Below are positions 7,942-16,815 of a stretch of 39,736 nucleotides of DNA, piece after piece. Both the position numbers and the translations under genes were made by a program. Source of the stretch: an uncultured Pelagibacteraceae bacterium (GTDB lineage Bacteria > Pseudomonadota > Alphaproteobacteria > Pelagibacterales > Pelagibacteraceae); the NCBI GenBank assembly GCA_902559075.1, contig CACEGO010000007.1, positions 1 to 39,736 of the forward strand, read 5' to 3'. Positions within the stretch are counted from its first letter, which is position 1. The number at the start of each line of letters is the position of its first letter. The notes under the pieces were generated by a model, which was not told the DNA's origin, made no database searches, and saw nothing but the letters and a program-made list of their open reading frames with translations.

Positions 7942-10373
7942 TAAGCTCTCAATAATTTATTTTCTGAATCGTATGGACTCTCATCTAATACTGTAGCGTC
8001 GTACATTTCTCCTAATATATCAACTTGTAATTTGTCGCCCACATTAGAACAATCTGGTTTAACCATCGCTAGTGCTATAGATTTATCTAGTCTAAACCCA
8101 AATTCTCCTCCTGTTGCTCTTCCAATTACCTTTCCATCTTTAAAAATTGGGTTATTTCCTAACACATCAGCATCCTTTGTATTATGAACCTCTAAAGTAA
8201 CTAACTTGTTATCAAAACCTTTCTCTCTCCATTTATTAAGTGCATCTAAACCAATAAAGTTTCCTTTGTTTGGATGAACAAATCTATCAAGACCAGATTC
8301 GTAAGGTGAATATTCTATTGATAATTCTGTACCTACTAATTTATAAGATTTTTCAACCCTTAAACTATTCATAGCTCGAATTCCAAAAGGTTTTATTCCT
8401 AAATCTTTGCCTGCTTCCATTAATTTATCAAAAATATGATTTTGATATTCAATTGGGTGATGTAATTCCCAACCAAGCTCACCTACAAAGTTTACTCTCA
8501 TTGCATTTACTGGAGCATATCCAACATTTACGTTTTTAGCAGTAAGCCATTTAAAGTTTTCATTAGAAAAATCGTCCGTTGAAACCTTTTGCATTAATTG
8601 TCTAGCTTTAGGACCTGCTACAACAAGTACTCCTGTGCTGTTTGTTAGATCTTCAAATATTACTGATCCATCATCTGGCATCCATTTTTGTATCCAATCA
8701 TGATCTAATCTTAAATTTGCTCCAGCTGATACTAGGTAATAACTATTCTCTGCTTCTTTCATTATTGTAAATTCAGAATGAACTCCACCCTTTGTGTTTA
8801 AAGCATGACATAGATTTATCCTTCCAATTTTTTTTGGAAGTTTGTTTGCAACTAGATAATCTAAAAATTCTTCAGCTTTAGGTCCTCTAATTCTGCATTT
8901 TGCAAATGCAGTCATATCTAAAAGACCAACGTTTTCTTTTACGTTTTGACATTCTTTTTTAATCGCATCAAACCATTTTGATCTTCTGAATGACCAATCA
9001 TCTTTTTGTTCCATACCATCTGTTGCAAAAAAATTGGGTCTTTCCCATCCAAATTTCTGACCAAATACAGCACCTAAATTTTTCATTCGCTCATAACAAG
9101 GAGCTGTTTTTAATGGTCGTGCTGCTGGTCTTTCTTCATCTGGATAGTGAACAATAAATACATGACTATATGCCTCTTCATTTTTTGCTTTCAAATAAGA
9201 TTTAGTTGCATAATTTCCGTAACGTCTTGGTTCAACTCCCAACATATCAATTGTAGGTTCACCATCAACGATCCACTCTGCTAATTGCCAACCTGCGCCA
9301 CCTGCTGCCGTAATTCCAAAACTATGTCCTTCATTAATCCAGAAATTTTTAAGACCCCAAGCAGGTCCGACAATTGGATTTCCGTCTGGCGTATAACAGA
9401 TTGCTCCGTTATAAACTTTTTTTACGCCAACCTCTCCAAATGCTGGAACTCTATGAATTGCTCCCTCTATATGTGGAGCTAATCTATCTAAGTCTTCTTG
9501 AAATAATTCATATTCAGAATTTTTTGATGGTCCCTCTACGTAACAAGCTGGTGCACCATCTTCATAAGGACCCAAAATTAATCCTCCAGCTTCTTCTCTC
9601 ATATACCATCTACTGTCACTATCTCTCAAGACTCCCATTTCTGGTAATCCGTCTTTCTTTCTCTTTTGAATTGCAGGGTGAGGTTCAGTAACAATGTATT
9701 GATGCTCAACAGGAATTACGGGTATATCAAGCCCCACCATTTCACCTGTTTGTCTTGCAAAATTTCCCGAACAAGAAATAACATGTTCACACTCTATTGA
9801 TCCTTTATCTGTTTCAACAACCCATCCATCTTTAGTTTGTCTCATTGAAAGAACAGTTGTGTTTCTATATATCTCACCACCTCTATTTCTTGCACCAGTT
9901 GCTAAAGCTTGTGTTAGATCTGCTGGTTGAATATATCCATCTTCTGGATGTTGTATTGCTCCAACTAAATCATCTGTATGACATAAAGGCCAAATTTCCT
10001 TTACTTGTTGTGGGCTTAAAAATTTTACATCAACTCCGATAGTACGAGCAACACCTGCATACTGGTGGTACTCATCCATTCTATCTTTTGTACTAGCTAA
10101 ACGAATATTTGAAACAACACTAAAGCCAACATTTTTTCCAGTTTCTTCCTCGAGTGTTTTATAAAGATTAACTGCATACTTATGAAGCTGACCTACAGAG
10201 TAACTCATATTAAACAACGGCAATAAACCTGCTGCATGCCAGGTAGATCCTGAAGTTAACTCTTTTCTTTCAATTAGAACAACATCTGACCATCCTTTTT
10301 TAGCTAGGTGATAAAGAGCACTAACTCCTACAACCCCTCCACCAACTACTACAACTTTAGTTTTTGTTTTCAT
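7941..10373 (-). CDS. Dimethylglycine/sarcosine dehydrogenase-type flavoprotein (FAD domain plus GcvT domain), ETF-linked
   Basis: The 810-residue protein has an N-terminal FAD-dependent D-amino-acid-oxidase-type domain (GGGVVG at 11-16; GSTWHAAG with His46 in the position of the covalent flavin histidine of dimethylglycine dehydrogenase), a middle FAO/DMGDH linker, and a C-terminal GcvT folate-binding region ([13 protein letters not shown], about 638-650). Such enzymes oxidise N-methyl groups and transfer the carbon to tetrahydrofolate. Translational coupling to etfB implies ETF as acceptor. Sequence alone does not separate sarcosine from dimethylglycine specificity. An SD-like AGGA precedes the ATG, and the 57-base upstream gap could hold an internal promoter. 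Confidence 0.88.
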   Translation of the reverse strand: MKTKTKVVVVGGGVVGVSALYHLAKKGWSDVVLIERKELTSGSTWHAAGLLPLFNMSYSVGQLHKYAVNLYKTLEEETGKNVGFSVVSNIRLASTKDRMDEYHQYAGVARTIGVDVKFLSPQQVKEIWPLCHTDDLVGAIQHPEDGYIQPADLTQALATGARNRGGEIYRNTTVLSMRQTKDGWVVETDKGSIECEHVISCSGNFARQTGEMVGLDIPVIPVEHQYIVTEPHPAIQKRKKDGLPEMGVLRDSDSRWYMREEAGGLILGPYEDGAPACYVEGPSKNSEYELFQEDLDRLAPHIEGAIHRVPAFGEVGVKKVYNGAICYTPDGNPIVGPAWGLKNFWINEGHSFGITAAGGAGWQLAEWIVDGEPTIDMLGVEPRRYGNYATKSYLKAKNEEAYSHVFIVHYPDEERPAARPLKTAPCYERMKNLGAVFGQKFGWERPNFFATDGMEQKDDWSFRRSKWFDAIKKECQNVKENVGLLDMTAFAKCRIRGPKAEEFLDYLVANKLPKKIGRINLCHALNTKGGVHSEFTIMKEAENSYYLVSAGANLRLDHDWIQKWMPDDGSVIFEDLTNSTGVLVVAGPKARQLMQKVSTDDFSNENFKWLTAKNVNVGYAPVNAMRVNFVGELGWELHHPIEYQNHIFDKLMEAGKDLGIKPFGIRAMNSLRVEKSYKLVGTELSIEYSPYESGLDRFVHPNKGNFIGLDALNKWREKGFDNKLVTLEVHNTKDADVLGNNPIFKDGKVIGRATGGEFGFRLDKSIALAMVKPDCSNVGDKLQVDILGEMYDATVLDESPYDSENKLLRA

Positions 10374-10430
10374 TCTGCAATTCCTACTAAATTTTTAATA
10401 TTTGCGAAACAAAAATGTAACTGTAAATAA

Positions 10431-10892
10431 TCAAATTGAGCTACCAAGTGGTATAGGGCTGGAAACCATTGTTGTCATCCAGCAATCCTTTAAAGTTCCT
10501 TCTAGAGTATACTTTTCTACTTGCCAATTAAACTTGTGGTAAATTTTGTTTTTATCTAAAATTATAACCTCGAATTGAGCCCATTTATCACTACTTCCAA
10601 TCTCAGTAATAGTATGACTTAAATGGTTGATCATCATTTGATAAGAGTCACTTTTAATCATTCTTTTGAAATTATCTAACGGCCCAGTAACCCTTTTGTT
10701 ATTTGGGTGAGCAAAATTCCAAGTTTGCTCAATTCCACTATCTTTATATTCTCGATCATTATCCTTTAAACCAGTGAGCTGAATACTTACGACCTCTTTT
10801 GGGCTAATGGAGTTATTTGGTTTTAGCAATTCAGCATTTGATAAGGAAATATTTACCAATAACAATAAAAGTACTTTAATTATAATCTTCAT
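10431..10892 (-). CDS. Secreted DUF4864-like protein of unknown function
   Basis: A 153-residue protein with a signal peptide (about 1-20, ending SLSNA). The mature part resembles DUF4864: a VVSIQLTGLKDNDREY helix, then TWNFAHPNNKRVTGPLDNF and KRMIKSDSYQMMI, the cystatin/NTF2-like pattern of that family. It has no obvious catalytic residues. It lies between the BT1-like transporter gene (11 bases away) and the ETF-linked dehydrogenase gene. The family assignment is by recollection of the motif pattern and is moderate. Confidence 0.6.
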   Translation of the reverse strand: MKIIIKVLLLLLVNISLSNAELLKPNNSISPKEVVSIQLTGLKDNDREYKDSGIEQTWNFAHPNNKRVTGPLDNFKRMIKSDSYQMMINHLSHTITEIGSSDKWAQFEVIILDKNKIYHKFNWQVEKYTLEGTLKDCWMTTMVSSPIPLGSSI

Positions 10893-10903
10893 TTTAAAAA
10901 TAT

Positions 10904-12514
10904 TTATTCTGATGTTTTGTATTTACTATTATTAATAATAAATACAAAAAATATAGGAAGAATTAATGTCAAAAGTGTCACAACAATCAATAAAATCCCA
11001 AGTTCGGAATAATCTGCTGTTGTTTGAATTTCACCAGAAACTTTATCTTTAACTTCTCGTGTCACTGTGAATATTTCGTTTAAATATTTTGTTCCAAGTG
11101 AGCTTGCAGATAATGCAAGATTGGTAAAGGAAGCAAAAACTGCAAAAAAAGTTGCTTTTAAGTGTGCCGGAGCATTTTTTGCAATCCAAGCTAGTAAAGG
11201 TATCATAGATACTTGTCCTAATGGAGACTCTAACGCTGTATTAATTAAAGCTATAAATTTTGCATCAACAACCCCTCCTGTTAAAGAAGCTGTCCAATTA
11301 TGAAAACCGTAGTACATCCCAACACTTGGTAAAAATAAAATTGCGCCAGCAATACTTAGTACAACAATAATTTTAGCAATTGAATTATTTGCCATAAATG
11401 GTCTTAACAAAACAATTCCAGCTAATGTTAAAATTGATGCAAGCAAAGATAAAATTGAGAAAAACTGTTCATTAAATCCAAGAACATCAATTTCAAACCA
11501 AGTAAGACCTGGTCCTGGGCCAGGCATCGCTCGAAATATAAAAATAATTACAGCTGTGCCAACAATTGTTAGTCTTAATTCCTCAGGAAGCTCTTTGATG
11601 AGTTTAAACATCAAAAATAAAATAATAACAACTGAACCTAAAAAAACTATTTCTTGAGCAAATGGCGCATTAAAGGAGCCTATAGATAAAGTAAAAATAA
11701 CAAAGACTAAACTGCCTCCCAAAATCCACCAATTTACTTTTGTTTTCTCACTTCCTCTTTCATCTTTGAATTCTAATCCTTGAGATTTTAAATTATGTAT
11801 TTTTTTATATCTTAAATAATTAGCTAAAATTACACCTAAAATAGAAACTAAAGGAATTACAAGAGCATAAAAATAAATAGTTCCATATAAATTAATTTTA
11901 TCAGCCTGATTTAAACTTTCCACATCTCTAAATAAAATAACATTTACTAATGCAACAAGTACTGTACCACCAATAATTGCAAACCGACCAAGTGTTTGCA
12001 TTGTCGTATGCATTATTTTTATTTGATCTTTAGAATAATCATTTCCAGACTCGTCAATTAAAGGGACTGCTTCTACAGTCATAGCATCTGCAACAACATC
12101 TTGAACTACATACCCAACAGGAGCTAAAATAACACTAATTACAAACCATGTTTCTACTGAAAAAACTTGAGACATTTCCTCTGTATGAATAATAAGCCCA
12201 TACATAATTAATAAACTTAGAGCTATTAATGATGCTCCAAAATAAACCATAATATTTTTTCTTTCCCAAATGAGATCAACAAGATGTCCTAATGGCATTT
12301 TTAATGCCCAAGGAATTCCTGCCCAAAAGCCTAATCCTGCGAGAAAAGCAGCTGATAAATTTAAATAATCCTTAACAAAAAATGTTCCAACTATTCCAGT
12401 TAATCCAGAAATTCCAGCAGCCATATAAACCATTAATGGTGGTAAATAAGTCCATTTGAACTGACGACCCAGATCTAAAAAAGTACTATCTAAAAATTTA
12501 ACTATCTTGTTCAT
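10904..12514 (-). CDS. Major facilitator family transporter, BT1 (folate-biopterin)-like
   Basis: A 536-residue integral membrane protein with about 12 hydrophobic segments. The first loops resemble the BT1 pattern: a KDYLNLS segment, then GIPWALKMPLGHLVDLIW, where BT1 proteins have PW-x-KP and a conserved Asp. VGYVVQDVVADAMTVEAVP (about 132-150) is also typical of BT1-type carriers. Characterised BT1 proteins move folates or pterins; the folate-dependent demethylases around it make such a substrate plausible but unproven. Its ATG abuts the stop of the CoA-binding protein gene. A PucC- or AmpG-like MFS carrier is the alternative. Confidence 0.62.
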   Translation of the reverse strand: MNKIVKFLDSTFLDLGRQFKWTYLPPLMVYMAAGISGLTGIVGTFFVKDYLNLSAAFLAGLGFWAGIPWALKMPLGHLVDLIWERKNIMVYFGASLIALSLLIMYGLIIHTEEMSQVFSVETWFVISVILAPVGYVVQDVVADAMTVEAVPLIDESGNDYSKDQIKIMHTTMQTLGRFAIIGGTVLVALVNVILFRDVESLNQADKINLYGTIYFYALVIPLVSILGVILANYLRYKKIHNLKSQGLEFKDERGSEKTKVNWWILGGSLVFVIFTLSIGSFNAPFAQEIVFLGSVVIILFLMFKLIKELPEELRLTIVGTAVIIFIFRAMPGPGPGLTWFEIDVLGFNEQFFSILSLLASILTLAGIVLLRPFMANNSIAKIIVVLSIAGAILFLPSVGMYYGFHNWTASLTGGVVDAKFIALINTALESPLGQVSMIPLLAWIAKNAPAHLKATFFAVFASFTNLALSASSLGTKYLNEIFTVTREVKDKVSGEIQTTADYSELGILLIVVTLLTLILPIFFVFIINNSKYKTSE

Positions 12515-12949
12515 TTAATCACTTAAAACAGGAAATGCCTGTCTTACTTTCAAAAAGTATTTTTGATATTCCATTTTGGTACATTTGTTTTCAATATATT
12601 CTATTTTATTTTCTTCAACTAATTTTTTTGCATTCTCATCTCGAATACCAAGTTGAAGCCACAAAACTTTTGCACCTATTTTTACAGCATCTTCTGCAAT
12701 TCCATACACCTCTTTTGAGGGTCTGAATACATCAACTATATCTACATTTTTATTAATATCTGTAATTTTGGCATAAACTTCTTCACCTAAAATTTTTTCT
12801 CCTTTTGCAGATGGATTAATTGGATAAACTTTAAAACCATAATCCTGCATATATTTCATAACAATAGTTGATGTTTTTTTGAGATCCTTGCTAACACCCA
12901 CCATTGCAATAGATTTATATTTAGAGAGAATATTTTTTATATCACTCAT
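12515..12949 (-). CDS. CoA-binding domain protein (YccU family)
   Basis: A 144-residue single-domain Rossmann protein of the CoA_binding type, like the N-terminal domain of succinyl-CoA synthetase alpha. It shows IAMVGVSKD (about 15-23), then YPINPSAKGEKILGEEVYAKI (about 43-62) and LWLQLGIRDENAKK (about 97-110). Family members bind CoA or acyl-CoA; the physiological role is unclear. It lies between a small membrane protein gene (5 bases away) and the BT1-like carrier gene (0 bases). Confidence 0.85.
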   Translation of the reverse strand: MSDIKNILSKYKSIAMVGVSKDLKKTSTIVMKYMQDYGFKVYPINPSAKGEKILGEEVYAKITDINKNVDIVDVFRPSKEVYGIAEDAVKIGAKVLWLQLGIRDENAKKLVEENKIEYIENKCTKMEYQKYFLKVRQAFPVLSD

Positions 12950-12954
12950 GTGAT

Positions 12955-13146
12955 TTATTCATCTTTAGCTGAAATTTTTTTTTTACAAAATTCTTTAGCC
13001 TCTTGAATAGTCATTGGTTTTTCTAATTTTTGACTACCAGCGACACATGCATCAATTGCTCTTTTTGTATTATGATCTCTAAAGTCTAAAACTATATAAA
13101 GTCCTACAAAAATAAATATCACTATTAAAATATTTTTTATTTTCAT
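12955..13146 (-). CDS. Small single-pass membrane protein of unknown function
   Basis: A 63-residue ORF with a hydrophobic segment at about 4-21 and a charged tail containing two cysteines (Cys34 and Cys54) spaced as if for a disulfide in a helical hairpin. It starts inside the stop of the crotonase-like gene (ATGA, 13143-13146) and ends 5 bases before the CoA-binding protein gene. That coupling supports real translation. I do not recognise the family. Confidence 0.72.
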   Translation of the reverse strand: MKIKNILIVIFIFVGLYIVLDFRDHNTKRAIDACVAGSQKLEKPMTIQEAKEFCKKKISAKDE

Positions 13147-13922
13147 TTATTCTTCCAATTAGGTTTTCTTTTTTCAAGAAAAGCTGAAATACCTTCTTTA
13201 GCGTCCATTGCCATCATGTTAAGGGTCATCATTTTACTTGTATAAGCGTAAGCTTTACTTAATGGCATTTCTAATTGTTTATAAAAAGCTTGTTTTCCAA
13301 TTTTAATTGTTAAATTAGATTTAGAAGCAATTTTATTTGCTACTTTTAATACTTCATTGTTTAGTTTTGATTTTGAAAAATAGTCGTTTATTAAGCCTAT
13401 TTCTTTTGCATAATTTGCTTTGATAGGCTCTCCTGTTAATAGCATTTTCATCATTGGTTTTCGATTAATCTTTCTACTAACGGCAACCATTGGTGTACTA
13501 CAAAATAAACCAATATTTACACCAGGAGTAGCAAATAACGCATCCTTAGTACTGTAAGCTAGATCACAACTTGCAACCAATTGACATCCAGCTGCGAATG
13601 CTGCTCCATGAACTTTTGCTATTACTGGCTTTCTGCCCTCAACAATTTGAAGCATTACTTTTGAACAAAGATTAAATAATTTTAAATATTTATTTTTCTT
13701 TTTAAGACCTCTCACCTCTTTTAAATTGTGACCAGCACTAAATCCTTTACCAGCGCCCTCCAATATTATGACTTTAAATTTTTTATCATTATCTAAATTT
13801 TTTAAAGCCTTTAATAAATCGGAAAGGTTCTTGAATGATAAGGAGTTATACGTTTTTGGTTCATCAATTATTATTGATGCGACTTCATTATTAATTTTTT
13901 TAATTTTGATATTACTAGTCAT
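13143..13922 (-). CDS. Crotonase-superfamily protein (ECHDC3-like) without the usual catalytic glutamates
   Basis: A 259-residue crotonase-fold protein. The CoA and oxyanion-hole segments are clear: FSAGHNLKE (61-69) and HGAAFAAGCQL (105-115). In enoyl-CoA hydratases two glutamates act on the enoyl thioester; by motif alignment the first position here is Gln114 (GCQL) and the second is Asn136 (TPGVNIGL). Both glutamates therefore appear to be missing, as in ECHDC3-type relatives, so simple hydration is unlikely. The ATG follows directly after the stop of the 2OG-oxygenase gene, and the stop overlaps the small membrane ORF by 4 bases. The substrate is unknown. Confidence 0.85.
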   Translation of the reverse strand: MTSNIKIKKINNEVASIIIDEPKTYNSLSFKNLSDLLKALKNLDNDKKFKVIILEGAGKGFSAGHNLKEVRGLKKKNKYLKLFNLCSKVMLQIVEGRKPVIAKVHGAAFAAGCQLVASCDLAYSTKDALFATPGVNIGLFCSTPMVAVSRKINRKPMMKMLLTGEPIKANYAKEIGLINDYFSKSKLNNEVLKVANKIASKSNLTIKIGKQAFYKQLEMPLSKAYAYTSKMMTLNMMAMDAKEGISAFLEKRKPNWKNK

Positions 13923-14774
13923 TTAATCAGTTAATCCATCGGATCTAGCCTGATTTCTTTCTATATGAATTGGTAAAACTTTACCATAAATAGCTTTAGA
14001 GTGTTCTGGTGTGTTCACTCTCCAAGGATCTAAAACATAAGCAGGAATACACATATATCTAGATTTCTGGCCTTCTACCTTTGTTACTCTATGTAAAGTA
14101 AATCTCCCTTTGAAAATTTGCAAATCGCCTGGCTCTAATTTGAGTTGTCTTACTCTAGTTCTATCTCCTGCGATAACTTTTTGAACTTCATTGAAGTTTT
14201 CATTGCCTGGTTCTCTTATATTTGGACAATACTCAAATATACCTCCCTTTTCAGGTTTTTGAATCATTAAGCTAAGTGTAAATTCACAACTATCAAAATG
14301 CCATGGAAGAACACCATCTGGTCTCATAACATTGTATGCATGACATGCTAAAGGATCTGCCCATCTGTAGATAGGTGAAACACCTAAACAAGCAGATACA
14401 AATTTTAAAAGTTCTTCAGTTTCGTAGAGATATTTCATCTCGGAATCTTTTGGAAAACAATCTGAATTTAAATATCCATTATATCTATTCATAAAAGTTC
14501 TTTTTGGGTGATCTTTTGGTAACGAAGGATCGTCCTTTGCATACAAATAAGCATTTATACTCTCTTTAGACATATAAACTTCATCTAATTGTTTTTCTAA
14601 CTCAGAATTCATTACCTTAAGTGATTTAGGTAAAATAAAATTTGGGATTGTTGAACAACTATGTTGATCAAGTTCTTCTTTGCATTTTTTAATTAGATTT
14701 TTAATTATTGGTGAATTTAAATCGTATATTGGATATTTTTCTAAATCTACAATAGTCTTAAGTCTATCATTCAT
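13923..14774 (-). CDS. Putative 2-oxoglutarate/Fe(II)-dependent oxygenase
   Basis: A 283-residue protein with a plausible double-stranded beta-helix iron site: WHFDS supplies His159 and Asp161 (HxD), LHRV supplies distal His228, and Arg239 in KSRYMCIP is placed to bind 2-oxoglutarate. PGDLQIFKGRFTLHR is the usual strand before the distal histidine. Such enzymes hydroxylate, halogenate or demethylate small molecules. It follows a kinase and a nucleotidyltransferase gene with a 6-base gap, so the three may modify one molecule. It is not a typical PhyH protein by length or N-terminus. The substrate is unknown. Confidence 0.75.
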   Translation of the reverse strand: MNDRLKTIVDLEKYPIYDLNSPIIKNLIKKCKEELDQHSCSTIPNFILPKSLKVMNSELEKQLDEVYMSKESINAYLYAKDDPSLPKDHPKRTFMNRYNGYLNSDCFPKDSEMKYLYETEELLKFVSACLGVSPIYRWADPLACHAYNVMRPDGVLPWHFDSCEFTLSLMIQKPEKGGIFEYCPNIREPGNENFNEVQKVIAGDRTRVRQLKLEPGDLQIFKGRFTLHRVTKVEGQKSRYMCIPAYVLDPWRVNTPEHSKAIYGKVLPIHIERNQARSDGLTD

Positions 14775-14780
14775 TTAATT

Positions 14781-15155
14781 TTATTTTAACTTACCCTCTT
14801 CTCTCATTTTTGCTCTTATCTTGGTAGCTGATATTTTTTGAGTTTCTTCATCCAAAACTATTTCTTCAATCTTGTATCCAACACCTCTACCATAACAAAT
14901 ATTTGTAATGTTAGGTACTAACATTATTTTAAATTGCCCTTCAAATTTAGGATTTAATCTATCTTCAATATTTTTTTTTACTGTTTCAAAATCAAAAGGA
15001 TTATCATCTACACCTTGTACATCTCTAATTTGAATACAAACTTGTCCAGTTTTTTTAATAATTTCTTTAAACAAGGTATAATGTCCATCGTGAAAAGGTT
15101 GCCATCTTCCTAGCATTTGTGCTGTTGGTTTTTTGTTATCCCATTGATGTGTCAT
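14781..15155 (-). CDS. Cytidylyltransferase-like nucleotidyltransferase
   Basis: A 124-residue single-domain HxGH nucleotidyltransferase. The nucleotide-binding motif HDGH is at 22-25, after GRWQPF, and the second signature ISATKIR is at 108-114. Enzymes of this fold transfer CMP or AMP to a phosphorylated substrate. I chose the ATG at 15153-15155 rather than the earlier in-frame start at 15188, because it has a strong GAGGAG Shine-Dalgarno sequence and makes a 4-base ATGA overlap with the preceding kinase stop. It is shorter than glycerol-3-phosphate or pantetheine-phosphate transferases of known role. The acceptor is unknown; the adjacent kinase may make it. Confidence 0.85.
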   Translation of the reverse strand: MTHQWDNKKPTAQMLGRWQPFHDGHYTLFKEIIKKTGQVCIQIRDVQGVDDNPFDFETVKKNIEDRLNPKFEGQFKIMLVPNITNICYGRGVGYKIEEIVLDEETQKISATKIRAKMREEGKLK

Positions 15156-15562
15156 TTTTTTATCTCCTCTATTATTTTTGGTGCCCAATTTTTTGCATCC
15201 TGAGTTGTTACGTGAAAATCAAAATTCTTAGGATTAACAAACATTTGATTGGTGTCTTCAAATCTTCCTTTTTTAATTGTATCGACCCACACTTTAAAAT
15301 CTGCCGGAAACAAGCTTCTTGCTTCAGGGGTTGGGGCAATAAAATCAGCAATTACATAATAACCTTCTGCTTTTAATTTTAATGCTGCTTCAGCCATTCT
15401 TTTTGCTTGTCTTACCCTTCCTTCTTCTGAAAAATCCCAATCATTTGCAGCTTTTCTTACTTCATCTGCATTTAATCTTTTTGCATTTAAGAGTGGAGCC
15501 ATTTCATCAGCTAGAGTTGTTTTACCTGCTCCAGGCAAACCCATTACTAAAATAATTTTCAT
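15152..15562 (-). CDS. Small P-loop kinase, adenylylsulfate-kinase-like
   Basis: A 136-residue kinase with Walker A GLPGAGKT at 8-15, then LNADEVRKAANDWDFS, which resembles the DGDNVR...DLGFS segment of CysC, and YVIADFIAPTPEARSLF, which resembles its AFISP...R segment. APS kinases are about 190-200 residues, so this is a short divergent relative that may phosphorylate a hydroxyl on another small molecule. It overlaps the DddP-like stop by one base and the nucleotidyltransferase start by four. No sulfate-assimilation gene is nearby, which argues against true APS kinase activity. Confidence 0.78.
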   Translation of the reverse strand: MKIILVMGLPGAGKTTLADEMAPLLNAKRLNADEVRKAANDWDFSEEGRVRQAKRMAEAALKLKAEGYYVIADFIAPTPEARSLFPADFKVWVDTIKKGRFEDTNQMFVNPKNFDFHVTTQDAKNWAPKIIEEIKK

Positions 15563-16797
15563 TAAATATCTTCTAACGGATGATGGGACATTAATTCAAG
15601 TCCATTTTCACCAACAAGGTACTGTTGTTCAAGTTTTACACCTTCTTTACCGCCAACTTTACCAATATAACTCTCAAGTGTGATAGTCATATTCTTCTCA
15701 AAGGTTCCCCCTTCTTCTCCACCATCTGTTGGATATCTTATTTGAGGCCACTCGTCACATAAACCTATTCCATGAACCATGCATGAATACCTATTTCCAT
15801 AATATTCATCAGGCAAAACCCAAGATTTTTTAATAAATTCTTTAAAACTCATTCCTGGTTTGATTAATCTAAAATTATGATCTATTTGATTTCTAGCCAT
15901 TGAATAAAGTTTTTTTTGCTCATCATTAAAATTATTTCCAACTACAAAAGCTCTTGATATATCCGCACAATATCCATAGGGACCTACCATATCTGTATCA
16001 AAAGCAACAATTTCTCCTTGTTGCATAACTTTATTGCTACTCTCTTGCATCCATGGATTTGTTCTTTCTCCAGAAGATAAAATCCTACACTCAATCCATT
16101 CACCCCCATTTTCAATATTTGTTTTATGTAAAATTGACCACAATTCATCTTCTGTCATTCCTGACTTAAGATCTGATCTCATTTTAGATACACCTTTTTC
16201 TGCAACTTCTATTGCTGCTTTCATACATATTAATTCATCAGGTGACTTTATTACTCTTGCTTGTTCTAAAATTAATTTCGCATCTACAATTTCAATGCCC
16301 TCTCTATTTAAAGCTGTAACAGCAGGACCATTAAGAACATCAATTGCAATTTTTTTAGATTTAAAAAAATTATTTGATAAATCTTTAACTTCATTTATCC
16401 ATTTTGATAATTGTAAATTTGCTTGGTCTCCATTACTAAAATAATCCCATGTAATTGCAGGTCTTATTTCATCAATTAGATTTAAATGCTTAGATAGTAT
16501 CTCACAATTAAAATACTCATAAAGAATAGTTGGCCCATTGACTGGAACAAAACAATATCTTGTTAAATTATGCATATTATAGACGCTCATATTCACAGTA
16601 TCCAAAGCATAACGAACATTCACTGGATCAAATAGAATACAAGCTTCTAAATTGTGTTTTACTAATTCTTTTCTAACCCTATCTAAACGATATGATCTTA
16701 ATTTATCAAAATCAATCTCATCTTCTCTTAATCTTTTTTTGGTAATAAAATTTTGTCTTGGTTTTATCTCTGGAGATATTTTTCTTTTTAATTTCAT
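15562..16797 (-). CDS. dddP: DddP-like M24 metallopeptidase-fold protein (candidate DMSP lyase)
   Basis: The 411-residue protein has a creatinase N-domain followed by an M24 pita-bread domain. It closely resembles DddP DMSP lyases rather than ordinary Xaa-Pro peptidases: LFDPVNVRYALDTVNM (55-70), GGEWIECRILSSGERTNPW (231-249), EIVAFDTDM (262-270) and VHGIGLCDEWP (341-351). Predicted metal ligands are Asp267, Asp269, Asp279, His342, Glu375 and Glu390, with Asp348 at the position of the catalytic base Asp377 of Ruegeria DddP; the spacing agrees to within two residues. DddP cleaves DMSP to DMS and acrylate. It is co-directional with the betaine demethylation genes and coupled to the small kinase. 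A related non-DMSP activity remains possible. Confidence 0.8.
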   Translation of the reverse strand: MKLKRKISPEIKPRQNFITKKRLREDEIDFDKLRSYRLDRVRKELVKHNLEACILFDPVNVRYALDTVNMSVYNMHNLTRYCFVPVNGPTILYEYFNCEILSKHLNLIDEIRPAITWDYFSNGDQANLQLSKWINEVKDLSNNFFKSKKIAIDVLNGPAVTALNREGIEIVDAKLILEQARVIKSPDELICMKAAIEVAEKGVSKMRSDLKSGMTEDELWSILHKTNIENGGEWIECRILSSGERTNPWMQESSNKVMQQGEIVAFDTDMVGPYGYCADISRAFVVGNNFNDEQKKLYSMARNQIDHNFRLIKPGMSFKEFIKKSWVLPDEYYGNRYSCMVHGIGLCDEWPQIRYPTDGGEEGGTFEKNMTITLESYIGKVGGKEGVKLEQQYLVGENGLELMSHHPLEDI

Positions 16798-16815
16798 ACT
16801 TATATAAATAATATA

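Noticed and set aside
9374-9691. Plus-strand 105-residue frame inside the 810-residue dehydrogenase gene
   Set aside because: It is antisense to a well-supported gene, has Leu/Tyr-rich composition of a shadow frame, and matches no family. Similar shadows at 6537-6812, 16034-16444 and 35625-35996 were rejected for the same reason.
13143-13922. Functional enoyl-CoA hydratase completing acrylyl-CoA hydration
   Set aside because: Both catalytic glutamate positions appear substituted, so the pathway claim is not supported.
15156-15188. Longer N-terminus for the nucleotidyltransferase from a start at 15188
   Set aside because: The ATG at 15153-15155 has a GAGGAG ribosome-binding site and an ATGA overlap with the kinase stop; the extra 11 residues read through that site.
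15152-15562. True adenylylsulfate kinase (cysC)
   Set aside because: It is about 60 residues short, divergent, and has no sulfate-assimilation genes nearby.
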